A stretch of DNA of 64,000 bases from Rhizobium mesoamericanum STM3625 (GCF_000312665.1 NZ_HF536773.1:1173468-1237467); one strand, 5' to 3'; shown: positions 50,656-59,894, counted from the stretch's first letter. The notes: generated by a model from the letters alone, not told the origin. Numbers and translations are program-made.

Positions 50656-52671
50656 ATGTCGATACAACGCCAACCCGCCTTGCGCCTCGAAACCTCATGG
50701 ATGCCCGCTTCCGAGGAACGAAACCAAGCCTATACGCTCACCCTCAAGAATCTTTCGTCAAAGTCGATTGCCGATTTCAGCCTCTGCATCAGCGGGCCGG
50801 GAAGGGTGGATCCAGCGGTTCAGATCGAAGGTGGCACGATCGGTCGCCGGCTATCGAACTTCACCGAATTCCTCCCACCCGAAAATTTCGAACTTGAGCC
50901 CGGTAACACATGGACGTTGACGATCTCCGCCCTCAGCTGGCCGTTCCAACATTGGACGGACGGCGCAACTGGCGCCTATGTGGCCTTCGGAAACGGCAGC
51001 ACGCTTTCGTTATCGGTAGAGCCGACCCGATCGCTCGCCAATAATGCGCCATTGAAGCGTGGCGCGGAAATCTATCCCGTACCGGGCAATCCGCCGGTGC
51101 CTGTCGCGATCGTCCCGTGGCCGAACGAGGTGTCGGTATCCGGCAAGCGTTCGGTTCCCCCGGGCTTCACGCTTGACGCCAATACTCCCCCTGCAATCGC
51201 CGCGGCTGCTGCTTTTACCAGTCTGGTCGAACAGCTCTTTGCGGTCGAGGGCATTGTTCGTCCCGCCTCCGAAGGTGGAATGCCCGTCACGCTTGACGTC
51301 GTCGAGGGCCTCGCGCCGGAGGCCTATGGCGTGTCCTTCGCCGAGGAGATCGTGCGCATTTCCGCCAGCACGCAGACAGGCCTGCTCTATGGCCTGATCA
51401 CGCTTGGCCAGATCTGGCGCGGCGCGCATCTCTATCCGCGCGCATTCCGCTTCCCCGTCGAAGGCGTAATCCGCGACGAGCCGTCCATGGGATGGCGTGG
51501 CCTGCATCTCGACGTGGCGCGGCAGTTCTATGGCAAGGCCGAAATCAAGAGGCTGCTCGCCATTCTTGCCTGGAACAAGGTCAACCGCTTTCATTGGCAC
51601 CTTTCGGACGATGAGGCCTGGCGCATCGAAATCGATGCTTATCCGGCACTGACGGAGGTCGGCGCATGGCGCGGACATGGCCTTGCCATTCCGCCGCTGC
51701 TCGGGTCAGGCGCGGCGCGCACTGGCGGCTATTACACCAAGGCCGCGGTTCGCGAGATTGTGGCCCATGCCAAGGAGCTCGGCATCGAGGTCTTGCCGGA
51801 GATCGACGTGCCGGGACATTGCTATGCCATGCAGCAGGCGATCCCGGAGCTTCGCGACCCACAGGAAGCGGGAAGCTATCACTCCGTTCAGGGATTCCCC
51901 GACAACTGCGTGAACCCGGCGCGCGAGAAGACTTATGAGGTGCTTGAAACCATCTTCCGCGAACTGATCGAACTCTTTCCCTTCAAGACGATCCACATCG
52001 GTGCCGACGAGGTGCCTCTTGGCGCCTGGTCGGGTTCGCCCGAAGCCTTGGCGAAGTTGCGCGAGATCGGCGGAGACGCCATAGCCGAGGCGCATGCCAA
52101 GCGTCTCAACGTCATCACCAATACGCACGGCGCCGACGACATCGAGGGATCGGGAGCTGCCGTTTTGCAATCCGTGTTTCTCGCAAGGATCCAGAAGTTT
52201 CTTGCCGAGCAAGGCTGCATTACCGGCGGATGGGAGGAGGCCGCCCACGGCAACGTTATAGACAAGACAAAAAGCTATCTCTGCGGCTGGCGTAGCGTCG
52301 AAGTCTCGGCAGCGCTTGCCGGTCAGGGATATGAAATGGTCGTCTGTCCTGGGCAAGTCTACTACCTCGACATGGCCAACAGCCCCGATTGGGATGAGCC
52401 GGGCGCCAGCTGGGCCGGGTGGTCGGAGCCGGAGAAGCTCTACAATTTCGATCCGGTCGAAGGCTGGAGCGTCGAACAGAAAAGAAACCTCCGCGGTATC
52501 CAGGCATGCATCTGGTCGGAGCCGATGACCGATCGCGCCGTCTTCGATCGCCTGGTGTTCCCGCGGATCTCGGCGTTGGCCGAGAGCGCGTGGACGAAGC
52601 CCGCTCATAAATCCTGGGAGCGCTTCAAGGCGGTCGCGGGATTGATGCCGGTCCTCTACGCCTATCCGTGA
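50656..52671 (+). CDS. Beta-N-acetylhexosaminidase (GH20)
   Basis: A 671-aa family 20 glycoside hydrolase releasing terminal GlcNAc or GalNAc from oligosaccharides. A substituted N-terminal beta-sandwich (residues 1-130) precedes a GH20b-like domain and the catalytic TIM barrel. Motifs: MGWRGLHLDVARQFYGKAEI, NRFHWHLSDDEAWRIEIDAY, LPEIDVPGHCYAMQQAIPEL and the catalytic Asp-Glu pair in KTIHIGADEVPLGAW at about residues 450-451. No signal peptide is visible, so it probably acts in the cytoplasm on imported oligomers. It converges on the ROK gene with 2 bp between stops. Confidence 0.93.
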   Translation: MSIQRQPALRLETSWMPASEERNQAYTLTLKNLSSKSIADFSLCISGPGRVDPAVQIEGGTIGRRLSNFTEFLPPENFELEPGNTWTLTISALSWPFQHWTDGATGAYVAFGNGSTLSLSVEPTRSLANNAPLKRGAEIYPVPGNPPVPVAIVPWPNEVSVSGKRSVPPGFTLDANTPPAIAAAAAFTSLVEQLFAVEGIVRPASEGGMPVTLDVVEGLAPEAYGVSFAEEIVRISASTQTGLLYGLITLGQIWRGAHLYPRAFRFPVEGVIRDEPSMGWRGLHLDVARQFYGKAEIKRLLAILAWNKVNRFHWHLSDDEAWRIEIDAYPALTEVGAWRGHGLAIPPLLGSGAARTGGYYTKAAVREIVAHAKELGIEVLPEIDVPGHCYAMQQAIPELRDPQEAGSYHSVQGFPDNCVNPAREKTYEVLETIFRELIELFPFKTIHIGADEVPLGAWSGSPEALAKLREIGGDAIAEAHAKRLNVITNTHGADDIEGSGAAVLQSVFLARIQKFLAEQGCITGGWEEAAHGNVIDKTKSYLCGWRSVEVSAALAGQGYEMVVCPGQVYYLDMANSPDWDEPGASWAGWSEPEKLYNFDPVEGWSVEQKRNLRGIQACIWSEPMTDRAVFDRLVFPRISALAESAWTKPAHKSWERFKAVAGLMPVLYAYP

Positions 52672-52673
52672 GG

Positions 52674-53873
52674 CTATCGGGCAAGGGGTTTTTGGAGGAC
52701 ATCGAACTGCGGGTTCGTTTCCGAAAAGATCGGCAAAGCCGCGGCGCCCAAGATCGCCGTGTCTCTGCCGGTCGCCCCGATCATCATGCGGGGCAGGTTC
52801 CGCTCTGCTCCGGGATTGACCGGCGCATGTAGCGGTTCCAGCTGGCCAGCGAGGTGCTGCAGCAGCGACGGAGGCATCGAACCGCCAAGCACGATTGTCT
52901 GCGGATCGAAGGCCAGTTCCAGAAAATCGATTGTCTGACGCATTGGCTCGGCCGCAGCCTCTGCCCAGGCATCAATCCGACTGTCGCCTTGCTCAACCAA
53001 GGCGGCAAGAGTTTCGGGATCGTGCTGTTCGGGCCCACGGAGGTCGAGGTATTCGTAGGCGGAGCCGAGCGAGACATAGCGGTCGAGACAACCACGCTTG
53101 CCGCACACGCAGGCCAGTCCATTCGGGACCACGATCATATGGCCAATCTCGCCGGCATTGTTGCGGCTTCCCTTGTAGAGATGGCCGTCGAGAAACATGC
53201 CGGCGCCGATACCCCCGCCGAGAAACAGGTAGACAAAGCTGCTTAGGCCGCGTGCAACACCATAGAGCCGCTCGCCAATCGCGGCGGCCGTCGCGTCGTT
53301 TTCGATAAGAACCGGCACGCCGGTCAGTTCGGCAAGTTCCCGGGCCACGGGATAATCCTGCCAGCCAGGCAGTGTCACCGGGCTGAGCGAAGTCACGCCT
53401 TCGGCAGCATAACGCCCAGGCATCGCGATGCCGGCACCAAGCAAGCGGGTGCGATCGAAGGGGAAGCTCCGCTGCAGTTCGTCAACTATACCGGCGAGGA
53501 TCGGCATCGCCTCTGCGGGCGTCGGTCTGTCGACGGCCTTTTCGACCCTGGCTCGGACATGTCCAGAAAGATCGGTCAGCACGCCAACTGCATGATCCCG
53601 CTCCAACTCCAGACCAATGGAATAGGCGCCGTTCGGATTGATCGAGTAGGGCGTGATCGGCTGTCCACGGGCTGCCTTTTGTGGCGCTTCCGCCTTCAGC
53701 AGTTCAGCCCCCTCCAGTTCTTCGACGATGTTCGATACGGTCTGTGTGCTGAGCGCCGTCAATCGAGCAAGTGCTGCCCGCGACAGCGGTCCGTTCGTTC
53801 GGATCGCTTCGATCACGACACGCCTGTTGTGCGATTTTGCCTGCTCTAGATTGGTGCCTGAAATTGCCTTCAT
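52674..53873 (-). CDS. ROK-family transcriptional repressor (NagC/XylR-like)
   Basis: A 399-aa regulator: an N-terminal winged helix (GPLSRAALARLTALSTQTVS then NIVEELEGAELLKAEAPQKA) and a ROK sugar-binding/kinase-like domain with ENDATAAAIGERLYG, YLFLGGGIGAGMFLDGHLYK and the zinc motif CVCGKRGCLDRY. It sits between the importer/GH20 operon and the Gfo/Idh operon, facing away from the latter. This position fits control of both by an imported sugar or its phosphate. Confidence 0.92.
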   Translation of the reverse strand: MKAISGTNLEQAKSHNRRVVIEAIRTNGPLSRAALARLTALSTQTVSNIVEELEGAELLKAEAPQKAARGQPITPYSINPNGAYSIGLELERDHAVGVLTDLSGHVRARVEKAVDRPTPAEAMPILAGIVDELQRSFPFDRTRLLGAGIAMPGRYAAEGVTSLSPVTLPGWQDYPVARELAELTGVPVLIENDATAAAIGERLYGVARGLSSFVYLFLGGGIGAGMFLDGHLYKGSRNNAGEIGHMIVVPNGLACVCGKRGCLDRYVSLGSAYEYLDLRGPEQHDPETLAALVEQGDSRIDAWAEAAAEPMRQTIDFLELAFDPQTIVLGGSMPPSLLQHLAGQLEPLHAPVNPGAERNLPRMMIGATGRDTAILGAAALPIFSETNPQFDVLQKPLAR

Positions 53874-54083
53874 GTACTCGACTTGCGGAATTCGGAGCGA
53901 TTACTTGCCCTACCGCATAAGGGGTTCCACCATCGATATCCAGCGGTTTGCGTCCGACATTCAGGGCGAGAACGAACGATTGTGCCAAAGGAGCGCCCCG
54001 ACAACACGCAGGCGGCTTTCGAAAGCTTGCCGCATGGCCAGAGGCAGGCCGGGTTGACAGCGCGAAGATCGCATGGCACCTAT

Positions 54084-54103
54084 GTAACTAAATAGTTATT
54101 TAC
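54084..54103. promoter_or_regulatory. Candidate ROK operator before the Gfo/Idh operon
   Basis: GTAACTAAATAGTTATTTAC contains the inverted repeat TAACTA-AA-TAGTTA at 54085-54098. It lies immediately before the GGGAGG ribosome site of the Gfo/Idh gene. Its TAACTAAAT half resembles the TGACTAAAT half of the repeated sites at 44745-44778. Confidence 0.55.
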
Positions 54104-54119
54104 TGGGAGGAAGATGCAA

Positions 54120-55295
54120 ATGGCGACGATATCGCTCGGCATTATCATGCATGGGATCACTGGCCGCATGGGCTATAACCAGCATTTGGTGCGGTCCATT
54201 CTCGCGATCCGCGAGCAGGGGGGCCTGCACCTCTCCAACGGCGACCGCCTGGTGCCCGATCCAATCCTCGTTGGACGCAGCGCCGACAAGATCGAAGCGA
54301 TTGCCCGCAAGCATGGCCTGACGCGCACGACCACCGATCTCGATAGCGCCCTTGCGGATACCAACAACAAGATCTTCTTCGATGCCGGCTCAACCCAAAT
54401 GCGCGTCGGCCTTCTGAGAAAGGCAATCGAGGCGGGCAAGCATGTCTATTGCGAAAAGCCGATCTCGGAGACGCTTGAGGAGGCGCTTTCTGTTGCCGCA
54501 CTTGCCGAGCAGCGCGGCGTCAAGAACGGCGTCGTGCAGGATAAGCTCTACCTGCCGGGGCTACGCAAGATCGCGTTGCTGAAGGACAGCGGTTTCTTCG
54601 GCAGGATACTTTCTGTGCGCGGCGAATTTGGCTACTGGGTCTTCGAAGGCGATTGGGGTGTGAAGGCGCAACGCCCCTCCTGGAATTATCGCGCAGCCGA
54701 TGGTGGCGGCATGATCCTCGATATGCTGCCGCACTGGCGCTACGTGCTGGATAACCTCTTCGGTGAGGTCAAGGCCGTCAGTTGCTATGCCTCCACCCAT
54801 ATCCCGAGCCGCGTGGACGAAAATGGGAAAACCTATCGGGCCGATGCCGATGACGCTGCTTATTCCACCTTCGAACTCGAAGGCGGCATCGTCGCGCACA
54901 TCAACTCATCCTGGGCGGTTCGCGTGCGCCGCGACGACCTTGTGACCTTCCAGGTCGACGGCACCCTCGGCTCGGCCGTTTGCGGCCTGACGAGGTGCTG
55001 GACGCAGCATCGCGTCAACACGCCAAAGCCGATCTGGAATCCTGACCAGCCGCAGACGATCGACTTCTACAAGACTTGGGACGAGGTTCCGGAAACCCAG
55101 GTGTTCGACAACGGGTTCAAGGCGCAATGGGAAGACTATCTGCGCTATGTCGTCGAGGACGCAGCGTGGAAATTCACGCTGCGCGAAGGCGCAAAGGGCG
55201 TCCAGCTTGCCGAACTCGCACGCCAAAGCTGGAAGGAGCGCCGCTGGGTGGATGTTCCCGCGCTCGCCGGCTCCTGCGTCCGTAGGGTTGCCTGA
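54120..55295 (+). CDS. Gfo/Idh/MocA-family oxidoreductase
   Basis: A 391-aa NAD(P)-dependent dehydrogenase. The ATG at 54120 is 9 bases past GGAGG; another ATG at 54114 is only 3 bases past it. The N-terminal Rossmann fold starts TISLGIIMHGITGRMGYNQH, and the typical EKPISETLEEALSVA block with Lys-Pro follows (GKHVYCEKP). The C-terminal alpha/beta domain includes GYWVFEGDWGVKAQRPSWNY and GGGMILDMLPHWRYVLDNLF. Family members oxidise sugar or inositol hydroxyls. It is first in a three-gene operon with a DUF993 protein and a TIM-barrel isomerase. Confidence 0.88.
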   Translation: MATISLGIIMHGITGRMGYNQHLVRSILAIREQGGLHLSNGDRLVPDPILVGRSADKIEAIARKHGLTRTTTDLDSALADTNNKIFFDAGSTQMRVGLLRKAIEAGKHVYCEKPISETLEEALSVAALAEQRGVKNGVVQDKLYLPGLRKIALLKDSGFFGRILSVRGEFGYWVFEGDWGVKAQRPSWNYRAADGGGMILDMLPHWRYVLDNLFGEVKAVSCYASTHIPSRVDENGKTYRADADDAAYSTFELEGGIVAHINSSWAVRVRRDDLVTFQVDGTLGSAVCGLTRCWTQHRVNTPKPIWNPDQPQTIDFYKTWDEVPETQVFDNGFKAQWEDYLRYVVEDAAWKFTLREGAKGVQLAELARQSWKERRWVDVPALAGSCVRRVA

Positions 55296-55299
55296 GCCC

Positions 55300-56472
55300 A
55301 TGGCAACGACACTTCGTCTTCCCGTCTCCGGCGGAACGCTAGAGGATTATGCCGTCGCCAACACACCGCTTGCCGCGCCGGAACGCCCGTCCGGCGGACA
55401 TGCCTTCAACCGTGTCGCCTATGCAGCCGCCCACGTGGTCGTCGATCCGTTGGCAGACAACGATCCCTGGCTCGACCGCAACATCGACTGGGAACGCACC
55501 ATTGCGTTTCGCCAATACCTGTGGGACCTTGGTCTCGGTGTCGCCGAGGCAATGGACACCGCTCAACGCGGCATGGGGCTAGACTGGGCTGGAGCTCAGG
55601 AACTGATCGCCAATGTACAATCGGCAGCGCGCAAGCGCCCCGATGCATTGATCGCCTATGGTGCGGGCACCGACCATTTGCCTCCCGGCCCTGATGTCGA
55701 TATCGACGATGTGATTAGCGCTTACGAAGAGCAGGTCTCCTTCGTAGAGGGATTGGGTGGTCGGATCATCCTCATGGCTAGCCGTGCTCTTGCTGCAGCA
55801 GCCAAGAGCCCCGAAGATTACGTGCGGGTCTATGACCGCATTCTGCGGCAGGTCCGCCAACCGGTCATCATACATTGGCTCGGCGACATGTTTGATCCTG
55901 CGCTCGCAGGCTATTGGGGCTCGCGCGACGACATGCGGGCCATGGAGACCGCCGTCGCCATCATCAATGACCATGCGAGCAAGGTCGATGGCGTGAAGAT
56001 TTCCCTGCTTTCGGCAGAGAAGGAGATCGTCATGCGCCGGAAGCTTGATCCGGCGGTCAAGATGTATACTGGCGACGACTTCAACTACGCGCAGCTTATC
56101 GCCGGCGACGAACAGGGATACTCGCACGCGCTCCTTGGTATTTTCGACGCCATCGCGCCCGCGGCGAGTGCTGCTATGCAAAAGCTTGCAAAAGACGATC
56201 TTGCTGGCTTTAACGATATCCTGGCGCCGACCGTGCCGCTTTCCAGGCATATCTTCAAGGCGCCGACCCGGTTCTATAAGACCGGTGTCGTCTTCCTGGC
56301 CTACTTGAACGGTTTTCAAACCCATTTCCAGATGCTCGGCGGTCAGCAGAGCGCACGCTCGATGGTGCATCTTGCGGAACTTTTCCGCCTTGCCGACCAG
56401 GCTCGCGTCTTGCGGGACCCGGACCTCGCTACACAACGAATGAAAACGATCCTGGCGACAATCGGCATCTGA
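55300..56472 (+). CDS. DUF993 family protein (aldolase-like TIM barrel)
   Basis: A 390-aa protein starting MATTLRLPVSGGTLEDYAVA, 4 bp after the Gfo/Idh stop. Landmarks: DNDPWLDRNIDWERTIAFRQ, MDTAQRGMGLDWAGAQELIA, YGAGTDHLPPGPDVDIDDVI, RQPVIIHWLGDMFDPALAGY, DGVKISLLSAEKEIVMRRKL. DUF993 is related to the dihydrodipicolinate synthase/aldolase class and has no assigned reaction. Lys in VDGVKISLL lies where class I aldolases keep the Schiff-base lysine. Neighbours suggest it acts on an oxidised (keto-)sugar. Confidence 0.85.
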   Translation: MATTLRLPVSGGTLEDYAVANTPLAAPERPSGGHAFNRVAYAAAHVVVDPLADNDPWLDRNIDWERTIAFRQYLWDLGLGVAEAMDTAQRGMGLDWAGAQELIANVQSAARKRPDALIAYGAGTDHLPPGPDVDIDDVISAYEEQVSFVEGLGGRIILMASRALAAAAKSPEDYVRVYDRILRQVRQPVIIHWLGDMFDPALAGYWGSRDDMRAMETAVAIINDHASKVDGVKISLLSAEKEIVMRRKLDPAVKMYTGDDFNYAQLIAGDEQGYSHALLGIFDAIAPAASAAMQKLAKDDLAGFNDILAPTVPLSRHIFKAPTRFYKTGVVFLAYLNGFQTHFQMLGGQQSARSMVHLAELFRLADQARVLRDPDLATQRMKTILATIGI

Positions 56473-56519
56473 AAACACAACAGCATATCTCCCTGCGGCG
56501 AGATCAGAGGGCAACAGAT

Positions 56520-57344
56520 ATGGCAGTCGACGGACTTTCCATCAATCTCGCGACCGTTCGAGAGCAATACAATATGCAGCAAGCCGTCGAGGCGTGCCTC
56601 AAGCACGATATCGTGGCGATCGCTCCCTGGCGCGATCAGATCCACGCAATCGGCCTTTCTGAAGCCGCGCGTATCGTCGCCGACAACAAGCTGCAGGTGA
56701 CGGGTCTTTGCCGCGGCGGCATGTTTCCAGCGGCCGATCCTGCCGCGCGCGCCGCCGCGATCGACGACAACAAGAAGGCGATCGATGAGGCTGCGGCCTT
56801 AAACGCCGACTGCCTGGTTCTCGTCGTCGGCGGCCTGCCGGCCGGCTCCAGGGATATCAGGCACGCTCGTGAGATGGTGGCCGACGGTATCGCGGCAATC
56901 CTGCCGCACGCGCGCGCCGCCGGCATACCGCTCGCCATCGAGCCACTGCATCCAATGTATGCCGCCGACCGCGCCTGCGTGAATACACTCGAACAGGCAC
57001 TCGATGTCTGCGACCTGCTCGGCGTCGGCGTCGGTGTCGCCATCGATGTCTACCATGTGTGGTGGGATCCCAAACTTGAACAGCAGATCGCCCGAGCCGG
57101 CGCATCCAACCGTGTCCTTGCACACCACATCTGCGATTGGCTGGTCCCGACAACGGATCTTTTACTCGACCGCGGGATGATGGGCGACGGCGTCATAGAT
57201 CTGAAAAGAATCCGGCGCTCGATCGAAACCGCCGGTTACCACGGCCCCCAGGAAGTGGAGATCTTTTCAGCGGGAAATTGGTGGAAACGACCTGGGGAAA
57301 CGGTACTTTCGACGTGCGTTGATCGCTTCCGAAGCGTCTGCTGA
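56520..57344 (+). CDS. Sugar phosphate isomerase/epimerase family (AP endonuclease 2-type TIM barrel)
   Basis: A 274-aa TIM-barrel enzyme with LSINLATVREQYNMQQAVEA, NADCLVLVVGGLPAGSRDIR, IPLAIEPLHPMYAADRACVN (Glu of AIEPLHP as a metal ligand), GVAIDVYHVWWDPKLEQQIA and HHICDWLVPTTDLLLDRGMM, then GYHGPQEVEIFSAGNWWKRP. The family interconverts keto- and aldo-sugars or dehydrates keto-inositols. It follows the DUF993 gene by 47 bp and ends the operon. Confidence 0.86.
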   Translation: MAVDGLSINLATVREQYNMQQAVEACLKHDIVAIAPWRDQIHAIGLSEAARIVADNKLQVTGLCRGGMFPAADPAARAAAIDDNKKAIDEAAALNADCLVLVVGGLPAGSRDIRHAREMVADGIAAILPHARAAGIPLAIEPLHPMYAADRACVNTLEQALDVCDLLGVGVGVAIDVYHVWWDPKLEQQIARAGASNRVLAHHICDWLVPTTDLLLDRGMMGDGVIDLKRIRRSIETAGYHGPQEVEIFSAGNWWKRPGETVLSTCVDRFRSVC

Positions 57345-57567
57345 CGAAGCAATTGGAGCCAAGCTAAAATATTGGCTAGACGTACATATTTTTCCTTTAC
57401 GGCAACTAATTCCCCAGTTGCTTCCGCTACGCATTCGTCTTTGCTGCCGCAATTGAATGCCAAGAACGCTGCCAACAAGGCGTCTGCAGGGGGTGGAAGC
57501 TCTAAAATCCGCCATTCGTCTTTCCAAAGGACGTTGCGGGGATCGAAAACTCGCAAGAGAATCCGGG
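57345..57567. other. Intergenic stretch before tandem repeat
   Basis: No gene or strong signal was found after the isomerase stop. Confidence 0.4.
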
Positions 57568-58175
57568 ATTAGGCCGGGATTTGTCAACTGAACTTCAGCC
57601 AACTGCCTTGGGATCAACAGCCCTGTGTCCATTGAGCTGGGCTTTCACGCTAGCCTCCCCTGTTTCTACGCGCAAATATCAGCGTCAGGAAGGGGCCTTC
57701 GTTCCACTGTTCCCCGCGGGGAACTTTGCTTCACTCCGCAAAAGACCGCGCGTTCCACCTTGCTGCTAAAGAAAGCACCCGAGCCCTTGGCTACCGACCA
57801 CTAGGGCGAGACGAACTAACGATCAACGCATTTCTCGTCTTAAAAAGCCGCACTCGATGTCCGCGGATCATTAGGCAGGGATTGTCAACCGTATTTCAGC
57901 CAACAGCCTTGGGGATCAACAGCCCGGGCTCCTTTGAGTCGGTCCTTCACGCCAACCGCCCCTTTTTTTGCGCGCAAATATCACCGACAGGGATGGGCCT
58001 TCGTTCCACTGTTCCCCGCGGGGAACTCTGCCTGACTCCGCAAAGGACCGCGCGTTCAACCTTGCTGCTAAAGAAAGCACCCCGAGCCCTTGGCTCCTGA
58101 CCGCTAAGGCGAGACGCCGCTAAAGATCCAAGAATTTCGCGTCGTCAAATGCCAACCGCTCGATGTCCACGTATC
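57568..58175. repeat. Two-copy tandem direct repeat, about 302 bp per unit
   Basis: Unit 1 (57568-57869) and unit 2 (57870-about 58175) both start ATTAGGC/CxGGGATT(T)GTCAAC. They continue in step through CTTCAGCCAAC/TTTCAGCCAAC, GATCAACAGCCC, CGCGCAAATATCA, GGGCCTTCGTTCCACT, GACCGCGCGTTC, CTTGCTGCTAAAGAAAGCAC and GAGCCCTTGGCT, and end near CGCTCGATGTCC. They are diverged by small indels and substitutions but stay collinear. Both carry the perfect palindrome GTTCCCCGCGGGGAAC (57709-57724 and 58011-58026). No open frame is conserved between units, so a non-coding element is likely. Confidence 0.85.
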
Positions 58176-58962
58176 AAACGATGTTCTTCATGAGCGCACT
58201 CGCTGTCGCGCGCAGCATCTACACTCCTCGCAGACGAGCCTCTGCGGCATTGAGAACGGGTTCAAAAACGCGCCGGCCAGACGCGGCGGAAGCGCGGTTG
58301 GCGCGCGCAGACCGGCTTCATGCGAGATGGACCAGAGCCGCAAACCACCTTGAGAAAACCCAGCATGCCTTGATTTCCACCGCGATCTCGACCGCCGGCC
58401 AAAGCTGCCTCCGCTGGAAGACGATAGCCTCGGGCGGTGTAGCGAGGACCCAAGGCCACGGTCGCATCGATCAGACTACGGACGATCTATCCGCAAGCTG
58501 GCGCATGCGCCTGATTGACACGAACTATCCCCCGCGAGTCCTCAGGAACACCAGCGTGCCCTCGCATCAGCCGGTCGTCACTGCTGGAGCTCGCCGGCAA
58601 CAAATAATTGGTGGGCGTGCCTGACCCCGAACGTTTTCCGCAGGCTCGTCGACCTCGCTGCCCCATGTCAACCACCGCGCCCGCACCGAGACAACATCGT
58701 TCGCTCGCTCTGCCATGAAAATCTCCGACCGGCTATCTCGTTGCTGAGCGAAGGGAAGAATGCACGCGATGCCGCCCCAGTGTCTCTGCCGTGGCCGATT
58801 GACCAGTCTGCTCCATCCCAGGAGAGGCGACTAGGAGCGCTGCCCATACAATAGCGATCTCCACATTCCAATGAAAACATCCGCCCTAAAGCCATCGACA
58901 AATCCACAGCCGCGCGCGGCGGGCACCTCGACAGCGTCGAGCGCAGGAACTATCTCTAAAAT
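58176..58962. other. Long intergenic stretch without a recognised gene
   Basis: About 790 bp between the tandem repeat and the bioR-like gene. A plus-strand frame (58163-58624) and shorter minus-strand frames are open but lack ribosome sites and recognisable motifs. The minus-strand frame is interrupted at 58487. This could be a decayed gene or the spacer left by a deletion. Confidence 0.4.
58950..58959. promoter_or_regulatory. Degenerate BioR-like box before bioR
   Basis: CTATCTCTAA matches 8 of 10 bases of the BioR box TTATCTATAA and ends 3 bases before the regulator ATG. It may allow weak autoregulation, but the match is imperfect. Confidence 0.35.
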
Positions 58963-59628
58963 ATGACTATTCATAACGACGACACCATAGCCGGCCGCAT
59001 AAGTCGCGCGCTCGCAGAGCGCATCGTGACCGGCGCCCTGCCGCCTGGTTCGAAGCTGAAGCAGGACCACATCGCAGAGGAGTTCGGGTCGTCGCACGTC
59101 CCCGTGCGCGAGGCTCTGCGTCGCCTGGAAGCGCAAGGCCTCGCCGTCAGTGAACCACGCCGGGGGGTTCGTGTTGCCTCTTTCGATTTGAAGGAAGTGC
59201 AGGAGGTTGCAAAGATGCGCGCCGCCCTCGAAGGGCTCGCCCTGCGCCACTCGGCCGAGCACCTCACGCCCTCACGTCTCGATCAGGCCGAACAGGCAAC
59301 GATCGATGGCGACAATGCGCGCGATGTCCGTACCTGGGAGGAGGCCAACCGCAGGTTCCACAGGCTGATCCTCGAACCCTGTGATATGCCGCGCTTGCTC
59401 TCCGTCATCGACGACCTCCATGCAGCGAGCGCCAGATTTCTGTTCGCCACCTGGCTCACCGACTGGGAGCCGCGGGTCGACAACGACCATCGCGCCATTC
59501 TTACGTTTCTCCGCGCCGGCAAAGTTGAGAATGCCGTCACTGCGTTGGAGCGACACGTTCAATGGATCGGCGGACCGCCGCGGCGGCTGCAGCATGCCTC
59601 GCGCGAACGGTTTGCAATCGTCGGCTAG
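58963..59628 (+). CDS. bioR: BioR-like GntR-family biotin regulator
   Basis: A 221-aa GntR/FCD regulator. The winged helix reads PPGSKLKQDHIAEEFGSSHV then PVREALRRLEAQGLAVSEPR. The FCD domain contains EVQEVAKMRAALEGLALRHS and EEANRRFHRLILEPCDMPRL. It stands 324 bp upstream of bioB on the same strand, the position of bioR in alphaproteobacteria. Exact BioR boxes occur at the bioB promoter, so the assignment as biotin repressor rests on both family and context. BioR represses biotin synthesis when biotin is plentiful. Confidence 0.85.
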   Translation: MTIHNDDTIAGRISRALAERIVTGALPPGSKLKQDHIAEEFGSSHVPVREALRRLEAQGLAVSEPRRGVRVASFDLKEVQEVAKMRAALEGLALRHSAEHLTPSRLDQAEQATIDGDNARDVRTWEEANRRFHRLILEPCDMPRLLSVIDDLHAASARFLFATWLTDWEPRVDNDHRAILTFLRAGKVENAVTALERHVQWIGGPPRRLQHASRERFAIVG

Positions 59629-59894
59629 TTAAGCCAGCCGGAAAGCCCGAGGTGGTTTACACCTCTTCCAAAGGTGTCGCGCCGTCTACTGCGCCCCATC
59701 TGGACGGGCTGAGCCCCTGTTCCGGCATTCCTTGCCACTCTTCGGGTATTCCCGCTCTCGGCACGCATCCCTGGTTCCTATAGCAGTTGCGCCGGCCCGA
59801 CGTCCTCTTGATACTGGCCGAGATTGCCCGCTTCTCGATCAGTTCCGACGCAACGAGCCAGAAAAAGGCGCTTGCCCAACATCGTTCCAAGCAA
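59629..59894. other. bioR-bioB intergenic region
   Basis: No gene. The downstream end holds the bioB promoter: TTGCCC (59872-59877) and TATAGA (59896-59901) with an 18-bp spacer are plausible -35 and -10 elements. The rest shows no clear structure. Confidence 0.45.

Noticed and set aside
57961..57972. T-run as a terminator
   Set aside because: No stable stem precedes the T-run; it is part of the diverged tandem repeat unit.
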